From positions 1-64,000 of the forward strand of contig JANNAT010000087.1 of assembly GCA_031384605.1 (NCBI GenBank): a stretch of 64,000 nt of DNA, written 5' to 3'. Below, one piece after another: positions 25,342-33,219 of the stretch. How positions within the stretch are numbered: the stretch's first letter is position 1; each line of letters starts with the position of its first letter. This DNA comes from JANNAT01 sp031384605. GTDB lineage: Bacteria; Pseudomonadota; Alphaproteobacteria; Rhodobacterales; Rhodobacteraceae. The notes beneath the pieces are model-generated. The model saw only the letters and a list, made by a program, of their open reading frames with translations, was not told the DNA's origin and did no database searches. A program made the translations under genes and the position numbers.

Positions 25342-26555
25342 ACCCCGCCCCGTGACGGACGCTGGGTGCCAAGGCGGGGATGCAATTGGCCCGCGATAAC
25401 ATATGCCGCTGCAAATCCTGCACCAGACGCCGCAAAGATAAACCCGAGTGGGGCCACCATCAACACCAATGCCGCCGCCGCAGGGGTGGCGATGCCAGAC
25501 ACGTCGCGAAAGCTGGAATACACCGCAGCCATTTCTGCCCGCTGCGATGGTTTGACCGACATCATAAATGGCAAGCCCCCCACCACATCCAACATCACCA
25601 GACCGAACGATCCCAGAAACAACACCGCCATCGCCAGCCACGGCAGGGGCGACAAAACCGTCGCCGCACTGAACATCACGGCGCAATAGATCAGCGCCGC
25701 GCGCAATGTCACCCGAACTGACTGCTTGCGCACCCAAGCCGCCATGAACGGCGACAACAGCAGCGTGGCGTTGGTGACGGACAACATAACCCCACCCAAT
25801 TTATCCCCCAACCCGCTTTCGATACAAAAGATCGGCACATAAACCACATAAACCCACCAGCCACAGCTGCGGATTACCGCAAACAGCCATCCCGCAATCA
25901 ACCGCGGCTGCGCAAAAAACGGCCCCAGATAGGCCAGTGGGTTCACGGCCGGGCCCTTCGCGCGGGTGATTTGCTTGCCATTGCCCAGTCGCAAATACCA
26001 AAACACCGCCAGTTGAATAGCGGCAAACACCGCAGCGATCACAAACGGCAGCGGCCCCCACACGCCCCACAGCCAAACGCCCGACATTGGCCCAATCGCC
26101 CAAGGTGCCGCCGCATAGACCATTTGCAGGCTTTGGGTTTGGCCCAGTTTCGCACGCGGCACGTAGTCCAGCACATAGGCGTTAAAGCAGACAAAGCAGG
26201 TGACGGTGGCGATGCCCATGACCAGAATGCCCAATTGCACCGACAGTTGCGTGCCGATCACAAACAACACCATCGAGATCAGATAAAACACGCAGCCCGC
26301 GCTATAAACCCAACGGCGTGGCCAGATCGTCGTCAGGCGCGGCACCAGCAGGCCCCAGATCAGCGTGATCACCCCGGCAATCAGATAAACCCGCGACAGG
26401 TTTTGCGCCGAACCGAACGCCGCATAAACCGCCAGCGGAATCGTCGCGATCAATATACCGCGCACCGCCGCCTCTAGCCCCGCCAGCAAGGCAAAATGCT
26501 GAATTTTCGGCGTGGGCGAATGCTTTAGGTCAAGGGGAATATAACGCAAGGCCAT
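25338..26555 (-). CDS. MFS transporter
   Basis: A 405-residue membrane protein with about 12 hydrophobic segments in the major-facilitator pattern; charged loops near residues 70-80 (LTTIWPRRW) and a central loop around residue 200 are consistent. No substrate can be assigned; it does not show a clear drug-efflux or sugar signature. Its end overlaps the end of mcd (convergent), and recO follows in the same direction after a 72-base gap on the other side. Confidence 0.85.
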   Translation of the reverse strand: MALRYIPLDLKHSPTPKIQHFALLAGLEAAVRGILIATIPLAVYAAFGSAQNLSRVYLIAGVITLIWGLLVPRLTTIWPRRWVYSAGCVFYLISMVLFVIGTQLSVQLGILVMGIATVTCFVCFNAYVLDYVPRAKLGQTQSLQMVYAAAPWAIGPMSGVWLWGVWGPLPFVIAAVFAAIQLAVFWYLRLGNGKQITRAKGPAVNPLAYLGPFFAQPRLIAGWLFAVIRSCGWWVYVVYVPIFCIESGLGDKLGGVMLSVTNATLLLSPFMAAWVRKQSVRVTLRAALIYCAVMFSAATVLSPLPWLAMAVLFLGSFGLVMLDVVGGLPFMMSVKPSQRAEMAAVYSSFRDVSGIATPAAAALVLMVAPLGFIFAASGAGFAAAYVIAGQLHPRLGTQRPSRGGV

Positions 26556-26627
26556 GATCGTCTCATTTGGTTGTCTTCTTGCAGTGCCGTCTGCACCAGA
26601 GCCGACATTACCCGCCCGTCCGCGACT

Positions 26628-27347
26628 TTATGTCCGGGAAAGCAGGTTCAACAGCCGCCCGCGCGCTTCGGGCAGCGGGCGGCCGTTCAGTGTGGGTTCC
26701 AGACAGCGGTTCAGAAAATGCCCGGTGATCACCAAACCTTGGGCGATTTCCATGGCGCTAGCCCTGCCTTGGCCCAGCATGGCCGCCGGCAAAGGCATCA
26801 AGCGATCCGCCCAATCGCCAGCACCTTTGCGACTGACCGCGCGGCCAGATCTGGGGCTGACAAAGGCCAAATCATCACGGCTGCCTGTCACCGCACAACT
26901 GCCCAGATCAAGGGCAAAGCCCAGTTCTTCCAGCAACAGCAACTCCCACCGCAGATACTGCGGCGGCCAATCTGCGCCGGCAGCCAGATCATCCAGCAAC
27001 GCCATCGTCATGCGCCACAAAAGGGGATGCGGTTCGCGTTCGGGCAAGCCCACATGCAGCAGCGCACACACCGCGTTCAGCCCCGCCAGCGCCAACCGGT
27101 CCGACAAGATCGCCGCCCGGCTGCGCAAGGGTTCAGCGGTAAAGCTGCCGATGTGGTCGTCCAGCCGCGCGCGCCAAGTCACGTCTATCTGACTGCCGGG
27201 TTGCAGCATCGCGGCCATCTTGCGCGAAGCCCCGCCCCGCACAACCCCGGCATGGCGCCCATGCGCCGCCGTAAACACCTCGATGATTGCCGACGCTTCA
27301 CCATGCAACCGCATAGACAACAGCGCCCCTTCGTCCCGCCATTCCAT
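26628..27347 (-). CDS. recO: DNA repair protein RecO
   Basis: Recombination mediator of 239 residues that acts with RecR to load RecA on SSB-coated DNA. The N-terminal OB-fold starts EWRDEGALLSMRLHGEASAIIEVFT (in part) and GRHAGVVRGGASRK; the middle is helical. The usual zinc-finger cysteines are lacking, as in many alphaproteobacterial forms. In Rhodobacterales it follows era at short distance; here two other genes and a strand switch intervene. Confidence 0.9.
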   Translation of the reverse strand: MEWRDEGALLSMRLHGEASAIIEVFTAAHGRHAGVVRGGASRKMAAMLQPGSQIDVTWRARLDDHIGSFTAEPLRSRAAILSDRLALAGLNAVCALLHVGLPEREPHPLLWRMTMALLDDLAAGADWPPQYLRWELLLLEELGFALDLGSCAVTGSRDDLAFVSPRSGRAVSRKGAGDWADRLMPLPAAMLGQGRASAMEIAQGLVITGHFLNRCLEPTLNGRPLPEARGRLLNLLSRT

Positions 27348-27425
27348 CAGGGGACTATCGGGCGGGCGGGTGGATCAGTCCAGCCCCCCTTGTAAAACAG
27401 CGGCGGCTGATAGCAGATTGACGGT

Positions 27426-28040
27426 ATGATCGCCCGATTGTTTGCCTTTGCTATCGCCGCCTTGGCACTGGCCGCATTGCGCGCGCAGTATGATGTGCTG
27501 CCCTATGGCGTGGGCGCGCAGACCTTGTTGCAGCGGCTGTGGGTTTTGGCCGGGTATTTCACAATTTTGACCAATGCCTTGGTGGCCGTGCATATGCTGG
27601 CCATCACCAAGAACTGGCAGATTTCATCGTCGCGCGCGGCGGGCCTTGTGGTGGCGATTGCCATGGTTGGCATTGTGTATCATCTGGTCTTGGCGCAGTT
27701 ATGGAACCCGGTTGGATTGGCATGGTGGGCTGATCAGGGGCTGCACACCGCCGTTCCTTTGGCAACGCTGGCGTGGTGGCTGGCCTTTGCTCCAAAATCG
27801 GTGAGGCGCGTTGATGTGCCGAAATGGCTGATCTGGCCGCTGATCTACTGTATCTATGCGGTGATCCGGGGATCTGCGACAGGATTTTGGCCCTATCCGT
27901 TTTTGGATGTGGATCAATTGGGGCAGATCAGGGTGGCGATCAATATCACCGGGCTGATCATGGCATTCGGTGGGCTGGCGATTGTGGCCTATTTTGTGGC
28001 GCAGGCGATGGGCGGAAAAGATCACGCAAGCCCGTCTTGA
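27426..28040 (+). CDS. Pr6Pr family membrane protein
   Basis: A 204-residue integral membrane protein with six hydrophobic segments and conserved polar positions in YFTILTNALVAVHML and LLHTAVPLATLAWWLAF-like stretches (His and Thr in helices 2 and 4). It resembles the Pr6Pr/FAR-17a-like family of unknown function. The reading frame ends 18 bases inside the convergent DUF1491 gene, an unusual but common small overlap. Confidence 0.75.
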   Translation: MIARLFAFAIAALALAALRAQYDVLPYGVGAQTLLQRLWVLAGYFTILTNALVAVHMLAITKNWQISSSRAAGLVVAIAMVGIVYHLVLAQLWNPVGLAWWADQGLHTAVPLATLAWWLAFAPKSVRRVDVPKWLIWPLIYCIYAVIRGSATGFWPYPFLDVDQLGQIRVAINITGLIMAFGGLAIVAYFVAQAMGGKDHASPS

Positions 28041-28354
28041 TCAAGCAGCGTGCGGGCCTTGCGATCTTCCAGTTCGATCACCCACAAATCGGGATCGCGG
28101 CTGCGCTGGCGGGCGATGGCCGCATCAACGTCACGCTCGGTGCCTTCGACCAACAGCACCCAGACGCGCATATCTGCCATCAGATCAAAACTGCGCTGAA
28201 ACGCCTGCGCGCGGCCATCAAGCGTGGCTACCTTGACCAGAACAGCCCCCGCCGTGGCATCGCCTTTGGCGGTGACATAGGCGGGAATTTCGGCCAACCG
28301 CAGGCGCGTGAGGTAAGCCGACACCCACAGATCAGCGGTCAGGCGCGGCGTCAC
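28022..28354 (-). CDS. DUF1491 family protein
   Basis: A 110-residue protein of the alphaproteobacterial DUF1491 family. It has the typical LTADLWVSAYLTRLRL-like N-terminus, KGDATAGAVLVKVATL, and ends with DLWVIELEDRKARTLLD. Function is unknown. Its ATG overlaps the era stop (28351-28354), so it is co-translated with era. Confidence 0.85.
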   Translation of the reverse strand: MTPRLTADLWVSAYLTRLRLAEIPAYVTAKGDATAGAVLVKVATLDGRAQAFQRSFDLMADMRVWVLLVEGTERDVDAAIARQRSRDPDLWVIELEDRKARTLLDQDGLA

Positions 28355-29277
28355 GCATCGCCATCCTTAAAGACCAACCCCATTTCGGCATAGCGTTCGG
28401 GTTCTTCCAGCCAGTTTTCGCGCACCTTCACTTGCAAGAACAAATGCACCGTGCGGTCAAGGAACGCCGATATTTCAGCGCGGGCAGCGGTGCCGATGGA
28501 TTTTATCGTTTCACCCTTATTGCCCAGAACAATGCCCTTATGACCGTCGCGCATCACATAAATGATCTGGTCAATCCGGGTAGACCCATCAGGATTATCT
28601 TCCCATTTTTCGGTTTCCACGGTCAACTGATAGGGCAATTCTTCGTGCAACCGCAGCGTCAGCTTTTCGCGCGTCATTTCCGCCGCGATCATCCGCATTG
28701 GCACGTCGGCGATTTGGTCTTCCGGGTAAAACCACGGGCCAACTGGCAGCTGGGTGGCCAGCCAGGCACGCAAGTCTTTAACGCCATACCCTTTTTCGGC
28801 AGAAATCATAAAGGTTTCAGCAAAAGGAAAGGCCGAGTTCATCTTTTCCGCCAGCGCCAGCAGCACCTCGGCCTTAACGCGGTCAATCTTGTTGATCGCC
28901 AAAGCCACTTGTTGGCCTTGCGGGATCAGGTCTTTCATCCGGTCGATGATCGCCTCTACCCCACCCGTCAGACCGCGATGCGCCTCGATCAGCAGCACCA
29001 CCAGATCGGCATCGGCGGCCCCACCCCAAGCGGCCTTGACCATGGCGCGGTCAAGACGGCGGCGGGGGCGAAACAGCCCGGGGGTGTCGACAAACACAAT
29101 CTGTGCCGCGTCTTCGATGCAAATGCCCCTGATCCGGGTGCGGGTGGTTTGCACTTTGTGGGTGACAATAGAAACCTTGGCACCGACCATGCGGTTCAGC
29201 AGGGTTGATTTTCCAGCGTTCGGCTCACCTATCAAAGCCACAAATCCGGCGCGGGTGGGGGTTGGGGCATCAGTCAT
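28351..29277 (-). CDS. era: GTPase Era
   Basis: Small-ribosomal-subunit assembly GTPase (308 residues). The G1 motif is GEPNAGKST, G3 is DTPGLF, G4 is NKID, and a C-terminal KH domain with the sequence around GHKGIVLGNKGETIKSIG binds 16S rRNA near its 3' end. The start at 29277 overlaps the rnc stop by eight bases. This is the usual lepB-rnc-era series. Confidence 0.96.
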   Translation of the reverse strand: MTDAPTPTRAGFVALIGEPNAGKSTLLNRMVGAKVSIVTHKVQTTRTRIRGICIEDAAQIVFVDTPGLFRPRRRLDRAMVKAAWGGAADADLVVLLIEAHRGLTGGVEAIIDRMKDLIPQGQQVALAINKIDRVKAEVLLALAEKMNSAFPFAETFMISAEKGYGVKDLRAWLATQLPVGPWFYPEDQIADVPMRMIAAEMTREKLTLRLHEELPYQLTVETEKWEDNPDGSTRIDQIIYVMRDGHKGIVLGNKGETIKSIGTAARAEISAFLDRTVHLFLQVKVRENWLEEPERYAEMGLVFKDGDA

Positions 29278-29959
29278 TCAAATTCTCCATCCGCGTCAGC
29301 AATGCGCGGGCAGCCAGTTGTTCGGCTAAGCGTTTCGATCCGGCTTTTGCCGTCTCGGAATGGCCATTTTCCAACCGCACTTCGACGGTGAAAATCGGCT
29401 GATGATCGGGGCCTGTCCGGGCCTGTTCCAGATAGGCGGGGGGCGGCATAGCGCGGGCCTGGGCCCATTCCTGCAGCGATGTTTTAGGATCGCGGGCGTC
29501 GTGATCAACCGCGTTGATACGCGGCCCCCACAGGCGCAGGATAAGGGATTTGGCGGCATCAAAGCCTGAATCCAGATAAACGGCGGCAATCACGGCTTCC
29601 AAAGCATCGCCCAACAGCGCCTCTTTGCGCCGCCCGCCGGACAGCATTTCGGACCGCCCGAGTTTCAGCACATCGCCAAGGCCGATATCGCGGGCCACTT
29701 CGGCGCAGGTTTCCTTGCGCACCAGCGCGTTAAACCGGGGCGCAAGTTGGCCTTCCGATGCGCCTTGATCCGCCGACAACAGCGCCTCGGCCATCACAAG
29801 GCCCAACACCCGGTCGCCCAGAAATTCCAGCCGTTGATTGTCAGGCCGGGTTGCCGAGGAAATCGACGCGTGGGTAACAGCGCGCAACAACAGGTCGGGG
29901 TGCCGAAAGACTTGCCCGATGCGGGCCTCAAACGCCTTAAGATCCGCCGATACCTTCAC
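29270..29959 (-). CDS. rnc: Ribonuclease III
   Basis: Double-strand-specific ribonuclease of 229 residues that processes rRNA and mRNA. The catalytic signature RLEFLGDRVLGLVMAEAL is present, and the C-terminal dsRNA-binding domain ends with HSETAKAGSKRLAEQLAARAL. The start chosen is GTG at 29959 (VKVSADLK), because the longer frame runs into lepB and is non-conserved. It lies four bases after the lepB stop and overlaps era. Confidence 0.95.
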   Translation of the reverse strand: MKVSADLKAFEARIGQVFRHPDLLLRAVTHASISSATRPDNQRLEFLGDRVLGLVMAEALLSADQGASEGQLAPRFNALVRKETCAEVARDIGLGDVLKLGRSEMLSGGRRKEALLGDALEAVIAAVYLDSGFDAAKSLILRLWGPRINAVDHDARDPKTSLQEWAQARAMPPPAYLEQARTGPDHQPIFTVEVRLENGHSETAKAGSKRLAEQLAARALLTRMENLND

Positions 29960-29963
29960 GCCC

Positions 29964-30752
29964 TTATTCAACGGCCGTAAAATAGCGGTCCGAACGCCAT
30001 GTCCAGAAATACAACATCGACGCACCGGCCGAAGAAAAGATCACCCGATCCGCGCGGCCGATCAGATTTTCGACGGGGACAAAGCCCACGCCGCCAACCG
30101 CTTGGGCAAAGCGGCTGTCCTGGCTGTTATCGCGGTTGTCGCCCATAAAGAAATACTGCCCGTCGGGCACAGTGAACACATCGGTGTTGTCGGCAAAACC
30201 ATCGGATTCGATGTTCAACACGGCATGACTGCGCCCGTTGGGCAGCGTTTCAATCGTGCGGGATTTTTGGCAAATCGCGCCTTCCCCGACCGGATCATTT
30301 TCGCAGCGAGGGCTGTTTCGCATTGGGCCCTGCGGCTCCATCACCTCTTCGAAAATGCCATCCGGCGTTTGCGGCGCAACCGCGCCGTTGATGTATAAAA
30401 GGCCATCCTTCATCTGAATCGTATCGCCCGGCAATCCGATCAGCCGTTTGACGAAATCAGACCCGTTCACCGGATGGCGAAACACCACAACGTCGCCACG
30501 TTCGGGGTCAGAGGCCAAAATACGCCCCGAAAAGGGGCAGATGGCAAAGGGGCAGGAGTATTTGGAATATCCGTAAGCCATTTTGTTGACGAAAACGAAA
30601 TCCCCGATCAGCAAAGTGCTTTTCATCGATTCAGACGGAATCCAGAACGGCTGAAAGAACAGCGTGCGGAAAACACCGGCGATCAGCAACGCATAGACGA
30701 CGGTTTTGAACATTTCTGCGATGCCGCCATCACTGTTTGTCTTGCTGGCCAT
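29964..30752 (-). CDS. lepB: Signal peptidase I
   Basis: Membrane-bound peptidase of 262 residues that cuts signal peptides from exported proteins. A transmembrane helix (about 15-32) precedes the catalytic Ser in IPSESMKSTLL; the general-base Lys is in DFVKRLIGLPGD, and the C-terminal GDNRDNSQDSR motif is present. It opens the lepB-rnc-era series; acpS lies 92 bases upstream in the same direction. Confidence 0.95.
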   Translation of the reverse strand: MASKTNSDGGIAEMFKTVVYALLIAGVFRTLFFQPFWIPSESMKSTLLIGDFVFVNKMAYGYSKYSCPFAICPFSGRILASDPERGDVVVFRHPVNGSDFVKRLIGLPGDTIQMKDGLLYINGAVAPQTPDGIFEEVMEPQGPMRNSPRCENDPVGEGAICQKSRTIETLPNGRSHAVLNIESDGFADNTDVFTVPDGQYFFMGDNRDNSQDSRFAQAVGGVGFVPVENLIGRADRVIFSSAGASMLYFWTWRSDRYFTAVE

Positions 30753-30844
30753 TGCGCGGGCATCCTTGCTGTATTTTGCGCATCAGATGTGCGCGGGCTT
30801 TGCATTTCCGCGCTACATGCGCGCGGGCTGGGGTTAAGTCAAGT

Positions 30845-31267
30845 TCAGGCCGTGGATTGGGCGGCAATCGGAAGGGCTTCGATGACTACAAACGCCTGCG
30901 CCCAAGGGTGATCGTCGGTCAAAGTGACGTGAACAACCGCACGGTGGTCAGGCGGGGTCATGGATGCCAGCCGATCTGCTGCCCAGCCAGACAGGTGCAT
31001 CACCGGCTGGCCCGTGCGCAGATTTGTCACGGCCATATCCTTCCAGGAAATCCCCATGCGAAGGCCGGTGCCCAGCGCCTTGGAACACGCCTCTTTCGCG
31101 GCCCAGCGTTTGGCATAGGTGGCCGCAACCGCGCGGGGGCGGCTGTCGGCCTTAGCCTGTTCGCGGGGTGTGAAAACGCGGTTGCGGAACCGGTCCCCGA
31201 ACCGGTCCAGCGTGGCCGCGATCCTGTCAATGTTGCAAAGGTCAGTGCCGATGCCAAGGATCATCAC
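30845..31267 (-). CDS. acpS: Holo-[acyl-carrier-protein] synthase
   Basis: Transfers phosphopantetheine from CoA to ACP. The 140-residue protein begins with ILGIGTDLCNIDRI and has the FTPREQA and KRWAAKEACSKALGTG motifs with the Mg-binding Asp and Glu. Its ATG overlaps the stop of the small exported protein upstream (ATGA). Usual AcpS size. Confidence 0.95.
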   Translation of the reverse strand: MMILGIGTDLCNIDRIAATLDRFGDRFRNRVFTPREQAKADSRPRAVAATYAKRWAAKEACSKALGTGLRMGISWKDMAVTNLRTGQPVMHLSGWAADRLASMTPPDHRAVVHVTLTDDHPWAQAFVVIEALPIAAQSTA

Positions 31268-31731
31268 TGCTCCAGCGATGCGGCGATTGCCCCGTCTGTG
31301 GCGTGCAGGGTGACCGACAGCGTCGCGTCGGCGTAGGTATCGGTTTCCGCGATCCAGCGTTTGGCGGGGATGCGAACGGTCAGGCCGGTGGGATCGGTGG
31401 TGTTGGTGACGCCGTCAAACGACAGGCCCGCAAAGCCCAGATCGGGGTCTAGCGACAGCACCTGACATTGGCGCGCATCAGGATTATCGGCGGTGGGTGG
31501 AGTTAAGATCAGCAACCGAAAAGACCCCACGACGGGTTCACCCACGTCCATGATGGCCATGCGAACACTGCCTTCGGAAAACGTTTTGGTGTTCGCCTCC
31601 CACGGTTCGGCGATGCCAAAGGCACTGCTGCGCCAATCGTCGCAATCGGACAGGGTTTGGGCGGTGACGGGGGTGGTTAAATAGGATACCGCCAAGATGC
31701 CAGCCACGAAATATCGCAAAATATGGATCAT
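31264..31731 (-). CDS. Exported protein of unknown function
   Basis: A 155-residue protein with a signal peptide (about residues 5-24, cleaved after a TAQ-like site). The mature part has two cysteines (in LSDCDDWRS and ARQCQVLSLD), which may form a disulfide, and a beta-rich look. I do not recognise a family. It is sandwiched between pdxJ and acpS with four-base overlaps at both ends, so it is made together with them; a role in their functions is not implied. Confidence 0.75.
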   Translation of the reverse strand: MIHILRYFVAGILAVSYLTTPVTAQTLSDCDDWRSSAFGIAEPWEANTKTFSEGSVRMAIMDVGEPVVGSFRLLILTPPTADNPDARQCQVLSLDPDLGFAGLSFDGVTNTTDPTGLTVRIPAKRWIAETDTYADATLSVTLHATDGAIAASLEQ

Positions 31732-32474
31732 GTTATTCCCCTTGCGTCATCCATCAGCCGTCGCATTTCTTCTATCGCGGGCCCTAATCCCCGAAACAGC
31801 GCCTCGCCGATCAGGAAATGGCCGATGTTTAGCTCCATCACCTGCGGAATGGCGGCGATGGGGCCGACGGTTTCATAGGTAATGCCGTGGCCGACATGCA
31901 CCTCCAGACCCAAAGAATGGGCGTAAGCCGCGCCTTCGGTCAGGGCGGCCAACTCAGTATCGCGTTCGGCAAAATGGCCCTCTTCGTGCAGATCGCAGTA
32001 GTGGCCTGCGTGCAGTTCGACGACAGCCGCGCCGATACGGGCCGAGGATTCGATTTGTGCCCGCGCATGGCCGATGAACATCGACACGCGGATGCCCGCC
32101 TCGCGCAGCGGCGCGATAAAATGCGCCAGGCGGTTTTCATCGCCTGCCACATCAAGGCCGCCTTCGGTGGTGCGTTCGGCGCGGTTTTCGGGGACAAGGC
32201 AAATGGCGTGGGGGCGAAGGCGCAAGGCAAGGGCCTGCATTTCATCCGTGGCGGCACATTCGAAGTTCAATGGCGTGGTCAGGCCGGCCATCAACGCGTC
32301 AATATCAGCATCGCGAATATGGCGGCGGTCTTCGCGCAAGTGCGCGGTAATGCCGTCGGCACCGGCAGCCTCGGCCAGCAAAGCGGCGCGCAACGGATCG
32401 GGGTATGACACACCACGCGCATTTCGCACGGTGGCCACATGATCAATATTCACCCCAAGACGCAGCTTTTCCAT
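31728..32474 (-). CDS. pdxJ: Pyridoxine 5'-phosphate synthase
   Basis: Last step of de novo vitamin B6 synthesis: condenses 3-amino-1-hydroxyacetone phosphate with 1-deoxyxylulose 5-phosphate. The 248-residue TIM-barrel protein starts EKLRLGVNIDHVATVRNARG (family N-terminus) and has HLREDRRHIRD, CLVPENRAERTTEGGLD and LNIGHFLIGEALF. The start at 32474 was chosen over one five codons upstream because a purine-rich GGGGAAATCGGGA stretch precedes it and homologues begin here. Confidence 0.94.
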   Translation of the reverse strand: MEKLRLGVNIDHVATVRNARGVSYPDPLRAALLAEAAGADGITAHLREDRRHIRDADIDALMAGLTTPLNFECAATDEMQALALRLRPHAICLVPENRAERTTEGGLDVAGDENRLAHFIAPLREAGIRVSMFIGHARAQIESSARIGAAVVELHAGHYCDLHEEGHFAERDTELAALTEGAAYAHSLGLEVHVGHGITYETVGPIAAIPQVMELNIGHFLIGEALFRGLGPAIEEMRRLMDDARGIT

Positions 32475-32492
32475 TCCCGATTTCCCCATCCG

Positions 32493-33194
32493 TTATGGCA
32501 GTTCTGAACCGTTGCCGTCGCCCTTGCCGGCATCCCGGTTTGGCCGCAAACGCGCAGCGGCTTCGACAAGCGTCGCCTTCAGCTTGCGACGCCGTTCGCG
32601 GCGTTCATCTGCTTTGGCGTGCCGGGCTTTTTGATAGGCCTGCACAATCGGGATGGTGACATAATAGGCCACCAACGAGATAATGATGCCGGGCAACAGT
32701 GCGCCAATAAAATAGGGCAAATAGATATCGTTCCAAAATTGGATCAATCCGCCCCATTGCATGCGGTCTTCAGTGAAAATAGCCACGACATTGCGCCACA
32801 GATCGTGGCCAGCGTTGCCGAAAGCCCGCCCGATTTCTTTGGCTGATAGAGGCGCTTCAACCCCGAGCAGCCAATGGCCCAGCGTCATGGCAAACACCGC
32901 AAAGAACGGCGTCGTTACAGGATTGGTGTTAAACGTGCCCAAAAGGGCCGCAAGCACATTGCCGCGCATCAGCTTGGCCGCCCCCCAGGCCGCCAAAAAC
33001 TGCAAAAACGGCAGCGGCAGAAATCCGATCAGCGATCCGGCGAATATACCGCGCGCAATGCGGTGCGGTTCATCCGGCAGGCGGCTCATCCGGTGAATGA
33101 CATAACGGGTCGCGCGTTTGAACCCACCACGCGGGTAGACCATCTCGCGCAACCATGCGAGCCATCCCAATGGTTTGCGCCGTTTGAAAACCAC
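32493..33194 (-). CDS. DUF2062 domain membrane protein
   Basis: A 233-residue protein with a DUF2062 domain: a basic N-terminus, RIARGIFAGSLIGFLPLPF, then GTFNTNPVTTPFFAVF, and a third hydrophobic segment near residues 165-185. A strongly basic C-terminal tail (RRERRRKLK) faces the cytoplasm. Function unknown. It lies between rsh and pdxJ as in related genomes. Confidence 0.85.
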   Translation of the reverse strand: MVFKRRKPLGWLAWLREMVYPRGGFKRATRYVIHRMSRLPDEPHRIARGIFAGSLIGFLPLPFLQFLAAWGAAKLMRGNVLAALLGTFNTNPVTTPFFAVFAMTLGHWLLGVEAPLSAKEIGRAFGNAGHDLWRNVVAIFTEDRMQWGGLIQFWNDIYLPYFIGALLPGIIISLVAYYVTIPIVQAYQKARHAKADERRERRRKLKATLVEAAARLRPNRDAGKGDGNGSELP

Positions 33195-33219
33195 GTCCGG
33201 CCCGCATCCTTTCTGCCTC

